Positions 1 through 7,905 of a DNA stretch of 64,000 bases are shown here, one piece after another. Location of the stretch: assembly GCF_018070075.1 (NCBI RefSeq), contig NZ_JAGPXE010000015.1:62001-126000 (forward strand). Direction: 5' to 3'. The position numbers and the translations under genes are program-made. The stretch is from Saccharopolyspora endophytica. GTDB taxonomy: Bacteria > Actinomycetota > Actinomycetes > Mycobacteriales > Pseudonocardiaceae. The notes beneath the pieces were generated by a model that was not told the DNA's origin, searched no databases, and was given only the letters and a program-made list of their open reading frames with translations. The stretch's first letter is position 1, and every line of letters starts with the position of its first letter.

Positions 1-628
1 GCAGCCCGAGCTCGGGCGAACCCGCGTGGCGGGAACCGATGTGCGGGCGCGGGTCGATGTCGACCAGCCCGGCCGAGCGCATCGCGAGCGGCGCCTTGCG
101 GCCCCACTCCGGGTCGCCTCCCCGGGAGCGCATGTGCTCGGTCTTCGCCGCGAGGAACTTCTCGTAGACGGCGGCGTCGGTGGCCAGCAGCACGGGCTCG
201 TAACTGGTGTCCAGCTCGTCGATCTGCAACCACCCGCCCGGCTTCAGCGCCGTGATCAGCTTGTCCAGCACCGCGTTCCGCTGCGGGACGTGCTGCAGGA
301 CCATGCGGGCCACGATCAGGTCGAAGCGCTCGGCGGGAAGCGGATCGGTGGCGATGTCGTGCTCCACGACCGTCAGGTTCGGGTGCGGTTCGACGTCACC
401 GGGGGCGATGTCGCCAGCCAGCACGCTGCCGGTGGGGGCGACCCGCTCGGCCAGCCAGCGGGCGACGCTGCCGTGCCCGGTGCCCACTTCGAGGCAGTGC
501 CAGCCGTCGGTGACGCCGGTGGCGGCCAGTCGTTCGGTGGTGATGTGGTCGTAGGACGCGGCGAGGCAGCGGTGCTGCTCGGCGTAGTGCGGGCCGTCGT
601 TGGTGAAGACGTAGGCCTGGGCTGTCAT
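1..628 (-). CDS. SAM-dependent methyltransferase (C-terminus cut by window edge)
   Basis: The visible 209 residues read as a class I SAM-dependent methyltransferase. A glycine-rich SAM-binding motif I, EVGTGHGS, lies at about residues 47-54. It is followed by an acidic strand end (AGDIAPGD) and a later 'LIVARMVLQHVP' strand typical of motif IV/post-motif regions of Methyltransf_11/25 proteins. It is last in the leftward arm of the divergent cluster. Its ATG (626-628) overlaps the stop of the ligase gene in an ATGA arrangement, so it should be translated from the same message. A small-molecule O-, N- or C-methylation step is inferred from context. The substrate cannot be read from sequence. 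The gene leaves the window at base 1, so the C-terminus and any following gene are not seen. Confidence 0.88.
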   Translation of the reverse strand, partial: MTAQAYVFTNDGPHYAEQHRCLAASYDHITTERLAATGVTDGWHCLEVGTGHGSVARWLAERVAPTGSVLAGDIAPGDVEPHPNLTVVEHDIATDPLPAERFDLIVARMVLQHVPQRNAVLDKLITALKPGGWLQIDELDTSYEPVLLATDAAVYEKFLAAKTEHMRSRGGDPEWGRKAPLAMRSAGLVDIDPRPHIGSRHAGSPELGL

Positions 629-2208
629 GTCCACCGTCCCGTTCCGTAGGTGTCGGCGCTTCCGGTGAGCCGCGCCAGCAGTTCGAGCCTGCGCACCTTG
701 CCGGTGCCGGTTCGAGGCACGTCGTCCCACCTCAGGACGACGGGTGCGGACATGGCGGGCAGGCCGTGGCACGCGTGGCGCCAGGTGTGCTCGGACAGCT
801 CTCCGTCGCTGGTGATCACGACCGGCAGCGGAGGTTCGTCCGCGCGGGCCAGCAGCACGCATTCGATCGCGCGCGGAATGCGTTCTTCCAGGGTGTCCTC
901 GGTGGCCACGCAGCTCCCCTCGGGAGCGCAGTCGACCTCGCGATCCACCAGGTGCACGCTGCCGTCCCTGGCGCGGATGCCGAGATCGCCCGTGTTCCAC
1001 CAGTTTCCGACCTTCTTGGCCGCGAACCGCTCCGATTCGCCGAGGTAGTCCAGGCACAGCGCGCGGGTCCGGGCCAGCAGCAGCCCCGGTTCGCCGGGCC
1101 GCACCGGCTGGAAGGTGCCGGGGTCCACCAGCTTCAGGCGCGTCTTCAGCGGGATCGGCCGGCCCGCGCGGTGCGTGGCGGAGCGCCGCCGCTGCACCGA
1201 TCCGCGGTGGTGGATCCGGAACGTCAGCGGCCCGGTCTCGGTCTGCCCGAACCCGTCCAGCCACAGCGGGTGCTTCCGGCCGCTGGCCTTGAGGAACGCC
1301 CGCACGGTGGGCGGGTGCACCGCGTCGTAGGTGCTGATGAACAGCCGCGTGCGGCGGAACGGGTTGGCCAGCCGCGCGGTCAGCGGCTTGAGCCGCACGA
1401 ACGAAGCGGGCAGTCCCTCCACGACCGTCGGCGGGTGCTGCCGCAGCACCGGGTCGACCTGGTCGGGGTCCTGACCGGTCAGGACGACGATCTCGCGCGG
1501 CGCGGTGCTCACGGCCACGGCCGTCCAGCAGAACGTCCTCCCGTGGGCGTAGGAGCTGGCGGTGGCCAGCACGTCGTCCTTGCGGATGCCCACGACCGGT
1601 GTCGGGAGCGCCTCGAAGCGGGCGAGGTTGGCGATGATCGACCGGGTCGAGTGCACCACGAGCTTGGGCACCCCGGTGGTGCCGGAGGTGTGGGTGATGA
1701 CCAGCGGTTCGTCATCCCCGCGCCGGTGCGGCTGCGGAACACCGCTCCCCCGCAGCTCGTCGAGGCCGACCGCGCCCGGAGCCGGTCCCGTGCTCACGGT
1801 CGTGCGCGCGAACGAGGCCAGGTCCACGCCCTCCTCAGCGGCCCGCTCGAGCAGTCCGGGCGAGGTCACCAGGACGTCCGGCTCCAGACGCTTCAGCAGC
1901 GCCGAGGCCGTCTCGGCGGGAAGCCGGCCGGACAGCTTCGCGGGCACCGCACCGGCGCGGACGGCGGCGCAGGCGAGCAGGTCGATGTCCCAGTGGTCGT
2001 CCTTGAGGATCGCCACCCGGCTTCCGGGCCGCGCGCCCGCCTCCCACCACCAGCCGGACGCAACCCGCACGAGTTCGGCGAGCGCGGGCACGTCGTGATC
2101 GGTGCCCGCGTCGGGCGCGATGTCGAACGGGCGGTCCAGGTGCACCGTGGTGGCGTGCCCTCGCGAGGCGGCTCGGTCGAAGAGCGCACCCATGTCGTGT
2201 GGACGCAA
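625..2208 (-). CDS. Adenylate-forming acyl/aryl ligase (ANL superfamily)
   Basis: A 527-aa AMP-binding enzyme expected to adenylate a carboxylic acid. Core motifs are clear: THTSGTTGVPK (A3, residues 172-182), DGFGQTETG (A5, about 318-326), NTGD (A7, 405-408) and GTGK with the catalytic Lys504 (A10). The A8 hinge region (about 420-435, 'VDREVDCAPEGSC') is degenerate: the usual R-x-K-x-x-G pattern is missing. Whether it makes a CoA thioester, loads a carrier or hands an acyl-AMP to another enzyme is therefore open. No carrier protein is seen in the window. I chose the TTG at 2206-2208 because a GAAGGAG ribosome site sits six bases upstream; the first ATG (2191-2193) has no well-spaced site. 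It lies 14 bases after the FAD oxidoreductase stop and overlaps the methyltransferase start. Confidence 0.87.
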   Translation of the reverse strand: MRPHDMGALFDRAASRGHATTVHLDRPFDIAPDAGTDHDVPALAELVRVASGWWWEAGARPGSRVAILKDDHWDIDLLACAAVRAGAVPAKLSGRLPAETASALLKRLEPDVLVTSPGLLERAAEEGVDLASFARTTVSTGPAPGAVGLDELRGSGVPQPHRRGDDEPLVITHTSGTTGVPKLVVHSTRSIIANLARFEALPTPVVGIRKDDVLATASSYAHGRTFCWTAVAVSTAPREIVVLTGQDPDQVDPVLRQHPPTVVEGLPASFVRLKPLTARLANPFRRTRLFISTYDAVHPPTVRAFLKASGRKHPLWLDGFGQTETGPLTFRIHHRGSVQRRRSATHRAGRPIPLKTRLKLVDPGTFQPVRPGEPGLLLARTRALCLDYLGESERFAAKKVGNWWNTGDLGIRARDGSVHLVDREVDCAPEGSCVATEDTLEERIPRAIECVLLARADEPPLPVVITSDGELSEHTWRHACHGLPAMSAPVVLRWDDVPRTGTGKVRRLELLARLTGSADTYGTGRWT

Positions 2209-2214
2209 CGCGAA

Positions 2215-2221
2215 CTCCTTC
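2215..2221 (-). promoter_or_regulatory. Shine-Dalgarno site deciding a TTG start
   Basis: GAAGGAG on the minus strand sits six bases before the TTG at 2206-2208 but 21 bases before the next in-frame ATG. This supports TTG as the ligase start. The site lies in the short gap after the upstream oxidoreductase stop (2223-2225). Confidence 0.6.
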
Positions 2222-2222
2222 G

Positions 2223-3515
2223 TCAGACCGGAATGGCGGCGCCGAACCTGCTCAGCGCGCGGGAGGCGGCCAGCGCGGCGGTGCGGACCGCCCCTTCGCT
2301 GTGCGGGCGCAGGTTCACCCAGTCCCCCGCGTAGTCCACCGGCCCGATCGCGCGTCCCCGGAAACCCGGAAGCGCGGCGAGGGCCGCCGGGGTGCACTCG
2401 GGCAGTGCGTGGGCGTGGCGGTGCACGTGCGCCGCGCCGCTGACCGGCACGTAGCGCCGCGCGGCCTCGGTGACGCGGGAGGCCACCTCGTGGTCGGGCG
2501 CGGCGAGGAGCTCCGGGGTGGATTCGGCGTTGACGACCGCCGTCACCATCCCCGTGCCCGCCGGGACGCGATCCGGGTGCTTGAGGTGGTCGAAGAGGAG
2601 CGCCGCCAGCAGCTCCTCCTCGGCGCGCGGGGTGATCAGCAGGTAGGGCCTGCCGGGCAGCGCGACCGGGGCGTCGAGCGGGATGGCCACCTTGATCGCC
2701 GAGGTGAAGGTGCAGGCGGTCAGGAATTCCGATTCAGCCGCAGGCGGATTGGCGTGCAGCGCGGCGGCCACAGGAGCGGGCGCGCACAGCAGCACCTGCC
2801 GCGCGGTGATCACGTCCTCCCCCACCCGCAGCCGCGCGGAGTCACCGTCGGAGACGACTTCGCTCACCGGCTGCCCGGTGACCACGTCCAGCTCGGCGGC
2901 CATGCGGCGGCACGGCAGGTCCATCCCCTCCCGGTATGTGCGCCAGGTCGACGCGCTGCCGACCGCCTGCTGCATGCCGAGCAGCACCGCCGCCGAGGAC
3001 CGCCGCGGGTCCCAGAGGCAGAACGACGCGGCGGGTTGGAGCAGGTAGTCGTGCACGTCGGGGTGGTGGCGGGAGGCGAGCTCGATCACCGTGGCATCGC
3101 CCAGGATCGAACTCTCCGGGCGCTCCGGGTCGATGCGCGTCGGCAGCCGCAGCAGGTCCAGTCGTGCGCGCGGGGACAGCCCGGCTCCGGTGAGCAGGCC
3201 GCGCGCGGAACCGAATCCGAGGTGCGCCTCGCCGTCTCGCCACATCGCGATGGGACGGCCGATCGGTGGCACGTCGGCCGGGCGGAAGCCCAACCGGCGC
3301 AGCAGGTCCCAGGTCGCCGGGTAGCCGCGCGGGGAGATCTGCTCGGCGCCGGTGTCGATCGCGCAGCCGTCGACGCGGGCGGTGGCCATGCGCCCGCCGA
3401 CCCGCTCGGCCGCTTCGTAGACCCGCACGTCCAGCCCGGCGCGGCGCAGTTCGGTGGCAGCGGTGAGCCCGGCGATGCCCGCCCCCACGACGGCCACGTC
3501 CACGTCGGGGCTCAT
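2223..3515 (-). CDS. FAD-dependent amine-oxidase/protoporphyrinogen-oxidase-like oxidoreductase
   Basis: A 430-aa flavoprotein. The N-terminal Rossmann motif is GAGIAG (residues 11-16), with an acidic residue ending the second strand (Glu34) and the conserved GGRM segment at 40-43. This layout is typical of the NAD(P)-binding_8/amino_oxidase family, which includes protoporphyrinogen oxidases, phytoene desaturases and amine oxidases. The C-terminus ends with the expected 'GDWVNLRPHSEGAVRTAALAA'-like FAD-contacting helix region. The reaction cannot be fixed; desaturation or amine oxidation of the cluster product is possible. The ATG (3513-3515) overlaps the UbiA stop as ATGA, so it is coupled to that gene. 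Pairing directly after a UbiA-type enzyme hints that a prenyl chain or prenylated ring could be the substrate, but this is inference. Confidence 0.85.
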   Translation of the reverse strand: MSPDVDVAVVGAGIAGLTAATELRRAGLDVRVYEAAERVGGRMATARVDGCAIDTGAEQISPRGYPATWDLLRRLGFRPADVPPIGRPIAMWRDGEAHLGFGSARGLLTGAGLSPRARLDLLRLPTRIDPERPESSILGDATVIELASRHHPDVHDYLLQPAASFCLWDPRRSSAAVLLGMQQAVGSASTWRTYREGMDLPCRRMAAELDVVTGQPVSEVVSDGDSARLRVGEDVITARQVLLCAPAPVAAALHANPPAAESEFLTACTFTSAIKVAIPLDAPVALPGRPYLLITPRAEEELLAALLFDHLKHPDRVPAGTGMVTAVVNAESTPELLAAPDHEVASRVTEAARRYVPVSGAAHVHRHAHALPECTPAALAALPGFRGRAIGPVDYAGDWVNLRPHSEGAVRTAALAASRALSRFGAAIPV

Positions 3516-4435
3516 CCGATCGCCACCAGGACGTTGGCCAGCACCAGCAGGGCCACGCACGTGCGGTGCGCGGTGAAGCCGAGCTTGCGCGCCCGCATGA
3601 TGTCCCCGACCGCGAAACCCAGGTGGTACTGCCGCGCGCGCAGCGCGGTGGCGGGCAGCACCAGCAGCGCGAACCACCACGGCGCCACCCCGGTGACCGA
3701 CGCCAGGGCGCCCAGCAGGAACTCGCCCACCGACAGCGCTCCGATGAACCGGGCGTTGCCGCGCTCGGTGGTCAGCGCGGCGACGGTCGGACGGCCCACG
3801 GCGCGGTCGCCGTCGACGTCGTTGGTGTTGGAGTACACCCCGAACATCAGCGGGCCCATGCCGAACAGCACCGCCTGCACCAGCACGAACCCGGAGAACT
3901 CACCGGTGATCAGACCGTGCGGCGCCAGCACCAGGGTCATGCCCAGCACCACCAGGAACGCCTCCTGGAAACCGCGGTAGCTGAGCTTGAGCCCGTAGGA
4001 GTACTGCAACGCGGCGGCGAACACCACGACCAGCAGCACCACGCTCCACATCGGACGGTGCGGAGCGGTCAGCACCGCCGCCGTCCACAGGGCGGCTCCG
4101 GTCGCCGCCGCGCCCCAGGCGAACCGGAGCGCCTGCGACTCGGTCAGCGTTCCGGCGACCAGCGGTTTGCGGAGCTTCTTGCGCAGCCGGTCGTCGGGGC
4201 CGTAGTTGACCAGGTCGCTGCCGTCGCGGTAACCGGTGACGTCGTCGAAGGCGACACCGGCCACGATCACCGCGACCTCGCCGAGAAGGAACAGCAGCAG
4301 CGTCACCGGTTCCGCGGGTGCCGCGGAGGCGACGATCAGGATGCCCAAGTAGTAGTCGTAGACGTCGAACTTGCCGAGCCGCAGGTAGTCCCGAACGCTG
4401 CCCGTCGGCCGGCTCTCCACGACCTCAGAGGTCAT
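3512..4435 (-). CDS. UbiA-family membrane prenyltransferase-like protein
   Basis: A 307-aa, strongly hydrophobic protein with about eight or nine membrane segments, fitting the UbiA superfamily (usually 280-310 aa). The second Asp-rich motif is well kept (NDVDGDRAVGRPT, residues 205-217). The first is altered: the region aligned with N-D-x-x-D-Y-x-x-G-x-D reads DDVTGYRDGSD (64-74), so the first Asn is Asp and the middle Asp is Gly. UbiA enzymes bind Mg-diphosphate through these motifs and transfer prenyl groups to aromatic or other acceptors; some relatives are terpene cyclases. It would act in the cytoplasmic membrane. It is coupled by ATGA overlaps at both ends (aminotransferase upstream, FAD oxidoreductase downstream). 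Substrate and chain length are unknown. Confidence 0.85.
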   Translation of the reverse strand: MTSEVVESRPTGSVRDYLRLGKFDVYDYYLGILIVASAAPAEPVTLLLFLLGEVAVIVAGVAFDDVTGYRDGSDLVNYGPDDRLRKKLRKPLVAGTLTESQALRFAWGAAATGAALWTAAVLTAPHRPMWSVVLLVVVFAAALQYSYGLKLSYRGFQEAFLVVLGMTLVLAPHGLITGEFSGFVLVQAVLFGMGPLMFGVYSNTNDVDGDRAVGRPTVAALTTERGNARFIGALSVGEFLLGALASVTGVAPWWFALLVLPATALRARQYHLGFAVGDIMRARKLGFTAHRTCVALLVLANVLVAIG

Positions 4436-5544
4436 GCGCACCCCCCGCTGAACTCGCGCACGGCGTCGGCGACGCGCTCGACCTCGTCGTCGGACAGGTG
4501 CGGGTACACCGGAAGCGCCAGGATCCTCGCGCAGGCGCTCTCGGCGCCCGGCCACCCCTCGCCCACCGGGGCGTGCGGCGCGAACGCGGGCTGCTCGGGC
4601 AGCGGGCTCGGGTAGTACACGTGCGAGCCGATGCCGCGCGCGGCGAGGAACGCGCGCAGCTCGTCGCGCCGGTCGCTCTGCACGCAGTAGACGTAGTAGC
4701 ACCGGCCGTCGCGCCCGGGCGGCGGTGGGACGACGTCGGGCAGCGGGGTGAAGCACGAGGTGTAGTGGTCGGCGATGTCGGCGCGACGCGCCAGCCGTTC
4801 GGCCAATCCGGAGTAGCGGTAGGTCTGGAACGCGGCCTGGATCTCGTCGAAGCGGCTGTTGGTGCCCACCACCTCGTGCACGAACCGGGTCCGCTGACCG
4901 TGGTTGCGCAGCATCCGCACCCGCGCTCCCAGTTCGGCGTCACGGGTCACCACCGCACCGCCCTCCCCCGGCATGCCGAACGACTTGACCTGCACGAACG
5001 AGTAGACGCCCGCCTCGCCCCACAACCCGGCCGGGGTTCCCGCCAGCACCGCGCCCTGCGCGACCGCGGAGTCCTCGACGAGCCGCACCCCGCGCGAGGC
5101 GGCGATCTCGGTCAGCCGGGGCATGTCGGCCATGACCGAGAACATGTGCGCGGGCATGATCGCCTTGGTGCGGTGGGTGATCCGCGCGGCCACGTCCGCG
5201 GGGTCGACGACCCCGGTGCCCGGGACGACGTCGGCGAACACCGGCTGCGCACCGGCTTCCAGGACGGACGAGGCCAGCGGAGCGCACCCGAAGGCCGGGA
5301 CCACGACCTCGTCACCGGGACCGATCTCCATCGCGCGCAGCACGAGCACCAGCGCGCTGGTGCCGCTGCCGCAGGCGACGACGTCGGCCGCGCCGAGGTC
5401 ATCGCGCAGCGTCTCCTCGAAGAGCCGGGTGCGCTCGCCGAGGATGAACTTCTGCTCCGGTGCCAGGCCGATCTCGCGGACGAGGTCGAGCATCACCTTG
5501 CGGTCGTTGTCGAACAGGTCGGGCGGGAAGAACGGGATCTCCAT
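4432..5544 (-). CDS. DegT/DnrJ/EryC1-family PLP aminotransferase (first copy in map order)
   Basis: A 370-aa fold-type I aminotransferase of the DegT/DnrJ/EryC1/StrS family, which aminates keto-sugars and keto-cyclitols or makes AHBA. Visible PLP features are the EDSA strand with Asp158 (pyridine nitrogen), a following Gln163, and the Schiff-base Lys187 in VKSFGMPGEGG with GEGG at 193-196. A DegT-type C-terminus includes 'HVYYPSPLPEQPAF'. Its ATG overlaps the stop of the next aminotransferase by one base (TGATG), and its own stop overlaps the UbiA start (ATGA). A second DegT gene directly upstream, only moderately similar by eye, suggests two different amination steps or a heterodimer. Confidence 0.92.
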   Translation of the reverse strand: MEIPFFPPDLFDNDRKVMLDLVREIGLAPEQKFILGERTRLFEETLRDDLGAADVVACGSGTSALVLVLRAMEIGPGDEVVVPAFGCAPLASSVLEAGAQPVFADVVPGTGVVDPADVAARITHRTKAIMPAHMFSVMADMPRLTEIAASRGVRLVEDSAVAQGAVLAGTPAGLWGEAGVYSFVQVKSFGMPGEGGAVVTRDAELGARVRMLRNHGQRTRFVHEVVGTNSRFDEIQAAFQTYRYSGLAERLARRADIADHYTSCFTPLPDVVPPPPGRDGRCYYVYCVQSDRRDELRAFLAARGIGSHVYYPSPLPEQPAFAPHAPVGEGWPGAESACARILALPVYPHLSDDEVERVADAVREFSGGCA

Positions 5545-6710
5545 CAGGGCCTCCCGGCGTAGAACTCGCGGACCGTCGCGCACACCCGGTCGACCTGCTC
5601 GGGTTCGAGGTCGGCGTGCAGCGGGAGCGCGAGAGCTCGGGCGCTGGCGGTCTCGGCGCGCGGGAAGTCGCCCCGGCGGTGGCCGTGCGCGGCGAAGCAC
5701 GGCTGCAGGTGCAGCGGTGCCGGGTAGTAGACCTCGGTGCCGATGCCCCGCTCGGCGAGGTGCTCGGCCAGCGCATCGCGGAGCTCCACCTCGATCAGCT
5801 GCACGTAGAACACCGGTGCGTCACCGGGATCCGGCAGCCGCACGACGCCGTCGAGGCCGGAACGGTAGCGCGCGGCGAGTTCGGCGCGGCGGGCGATGTC
5901 GTCGTCGAGGTGCCGCAGCTTGGCCAGCAGGATCGCGGCCTGGATGTCGTCCATCTTGCTGTTGGTGCCCGCCAGCGCGGTCTCGGTCGAGATCGCCGGG
6001 AAGTCGTTGAGGGTCCGGCCGGCCCGCCCGTGGTGGCGCAGCGCCGCGACGGTGTCGGCCACGTGGTCGTCGTCGGTGAGGACCGCGCCCGCGTCGCCGA
6101 GCGCGCCGAGCGTCTTGGTGGGGAAGAACGACAGCACACCGCCCGCACCGTGCAGACCCGCGTGGACACCGCCGTGGCGCATGCCGATGGCCTCGGCGCT
6201 GTCCTCGACCACCGTCAGCCCGAGGTCCCGCGCGACCTCGTTGATCCCGTCGACGTCGGCCATCCGGCAGAACAGGTGCGCGGGCATCACGAAGCGGGTG
6301 CGCGGTGTGGCGACCCGCGCGATCTCCTCGGGGTCCAGCGCGCAGGTGACGGGGTCGATGTCGGCGAACACCGGTGTGCCGCCGGTGAGGACCACGGCCG
6401 TGGCGGTGGCGATGAAGGAGTACGCGGGGACCACGACCTCGTCCCCGGAACGGACGCCGAGGGCCCGCAGCAGCAGGACCAGCGCGTCGGTCCCGCTGTT
6501 GACGCCGACCACCCGCCGCGCGCCGGTATATTCCGCGAGCGCGTTTTCGAGTTCGCCGACCTGCTGCCCGTGGGAGAACTTCCCGTTGTCGAAGACGTCG
6601 CAGATGCGGCCGCTGATCTCGGGCCAGAGCCTTTCGAAGGTGCGCGCCTGGGTGAAGAACGGAACAGGTCCTTCCGCCACTCCCCCAACGAATTCCGTCC
6701 CGAGGGACAC
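5544..6710 (-). CDS. DegT/DnrJ/EryC1-family PLP aminotransferase (first gene of leftward arm)
   Basis: A 388-aa DegT-family aminotransferase. Asp170 in VVEDSAEAIG binds the PLP ring nitrogen, and Lys199 in FFPTKTLGALGDAG is the expected Schiff-base lysine. NSGTDALVL (71-79) is the usual phosphate-contacting loop. The family transfers an amino group, mostly from Glu or Gln, to keto-sugars or similar. It is the first gene of the leftward arm. The best start is the GTG at 6708-6710, with a G-rich stretch about ten bases upstream; an internal start would remove only a short divergent N-terminus. One-base TGATG overlap with the downstream paralogue implies coupled expression. The catalytic loop reads GDAG where the neighbour has GEGG, a small clue that substrates may differ. 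Confidence 0.92.
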   Translation of the reverse strand: MSLGTEFVGGVAEGPVPFFTQARTFERLWPEISGRICDVFDNGKFSHGQQVGELENALAEYTGARRVVGVNSGTDALVLLLRALGVRSGDEVVVPAYSFIATATAVVLTGGTPVFADIDPVTCALDPEEIARVATPRTRFVMPAHLFCRMADVDGINEVARDLGLTVVEDSAEAIGMRHGGVHAGLHGAGGVLSFFPTKTLGALGDAGAVLTDDDHVADTVAALRHHGRAGRTLNDFPAISTETALAGTNSKMDDIQAAILLAKLRHLDDDIARRAELAARYRSGLDGVVRLPDPGDAPVFYVQLIEVELRDALAEHLAERGIGTEVYYPAPLHLQPCFAAHGHRRGDFPRAETASARALALPLHADLEPEQVDRVCATVREFYAGRP

Positions 6711-6942
6711 CGTCGACCAACCCCCTGTGAAGCGCTCGGTACCGCTGCCGGACCTAGATCGAACCTAACGAGTCCTGATCGTCTCCGACGGCTGGAAGAG
6801 CCATCTTCACTCCTTCCAGTGAGACACCGTTTTTCCGTCGGCAGAACGACTTCCGGCTCCCGAGGTGATCTGTACAGTCGGCCGGAGCCCGGGATCTCCG
6901 GCGCTCCCACTCCACCTACTGGTCCACAGAGGACATCCAACG
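6711..6942. promoter_or_regulatory. Divergent promoter region of the putative biosynthetic cluster
   Basis: This 232-base gap separates two divergent operons and must carry both promoters. It is visibly less GC-biased than the genes. An 8-bp palindrome CTGTACAG lies at 6870-6877, and TACAGT at 6873-6878 could serve as a rightward -10, but I see no convincing -35. A weak GGCTCC/GGAGCC repeat flanks it. No regulator gene is adjacent, so control may come from a gene outside the window. Confidence 0.45.
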
Positions 6943-7905
6943 ATGCTGCAACCCTTCGTGATCGGGCTCGGCCGTGCCGGATCGGGCCTGCACCTGCGGG
7001 TGCTGGCGCAGGCCCGCGAGGTCGCGCCCGGGCTGTTCGCCCCCGGTCCCGTGGTGGCCTGCGACACCGACGCGAGACGGCACCGACCGGATGTCACCGC
7101 GACCGACTCGATCACCGCCGCGGCCGCGCTGCTCGACGCGAACCGGACCGTCGCCCACGTCTGCACGCCACCGCAGGGGCGCGCGGCGGTCCTCGCCGAA
7201 CTCGCCGAGCACGGCTTCCGCCGCATCATCGTCGAGAAACCGCTGGCCACCGACCTGGACGAGCTCGCGGCGATCAGCACGCTGCGCGAGAGGCACGACC
7301 TGGACATCGCGGTGGTCAGCCACTGGCTCGATTCCCGGCTCACCGAGCACCTGACCGGGCTCGTCGGGCGCGGCAGACTGCTGTCGATCACCTTCGACCA
7401 GGACAAACCCCGCTTCACCCGCTCCTGCGCGACCAGCGGGCACCCGACCGCGTTCGACGTGGAGCTGCCGCACTCGCTCGGCGTCGTCCTGCGGCTGGCC
7501 GGTGCCGCCGAGCTCGCCGAGGCCGAGTGCGCCGACATGCGCTTCGCCGACACCGTGCTGCCCAGGCTGGGCAGCGCCCGGCTGGCGCTGACCCACGCCA
7601 GCGGCGTGCGCAGCGAGATCCGGTCCGACCTGACCGCGCCGATCCGGCGCCGCCGCATCACCCTCGAGCTCGACGGCGGGCGGGTCGTCGGCCACTACCC
7701 GATCGGGGCCGACGACGACCACGCGCAGCTCGACATCAACGGTCGCAGAGCGGTTTTCCGCGACGACGCGCTGACCCGCTGGATGGTCCGCACCTACCTC
7801 CACCACCTCCGGCCCGCCGGCGAGCACGGCACCTTCGGACTGCACGCCGACATCATCCGACTGCTCACCGCGGCCAAGGAGAGGACGCTCGCGCATGCAC
7901 GCTGA
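6943..7905 (+). CDS. Gfo/Idh/MocA-family NAD(P)-dependent dehydrogenase (first)
   Basis: A 320-aa oxidoreductase with an N-terminal Rossmann motif (IGLGRAGSGLH, residues 7-17) and the family signature EKP at 98-100. An acceptor-domain segment, 'FDVELPHSLGVVLRLAG', matches the conserved Asp/His substrate-side region. These enzymes oxidise or reduce hydroxyl groups of sugars, cyclitols and related compounds with NAD(P). I chose the ATG at 6943, preceded by AGAGGA, over an upstream ATG that would add an unlike 26-aa tail. It opens the rightward arm and overlaps the next gene by 11 bases. With two DegT aminotransferases across the promoter, oxidation to a ketone followed by amination is a sensible but unproven scheme. 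Confidence 0.9.
   Translation: MLQPFVIGLGRAGSGLHLRVLAQAREVAPGLFAPGPVVACDTDARRHRPDVTATDSITAAAALLDANRTVAHVCTPPQGRAAVLAELAEHGFRRIIVEKPLATDLDELAAISTLRERHDLDIAVVSHWLDSRLTEHLTGLVGRGRLLSITFDQDKPRFTRSCATSGHPTAFDVELPHSLGVVLRLAGAAELAEAECADMRFADTVLPRLGSARLALTHASGVRSEIRSDLTAPIRRRRITLELDGGRVVGHYPIGADDDHAQLDINGRRAVFRDDALTRWMVRTYLHHLRPAGEHGTFGLHADIIRLLTAAKERTLAHAR

Noticed and set aside
6850..6878. Sigma-70 promoter for the rightward cluster arm using TACAGT as -10
   Set aside because: No acceptable -35 at 16-18 bases, so it is only mentioned as a possibility.
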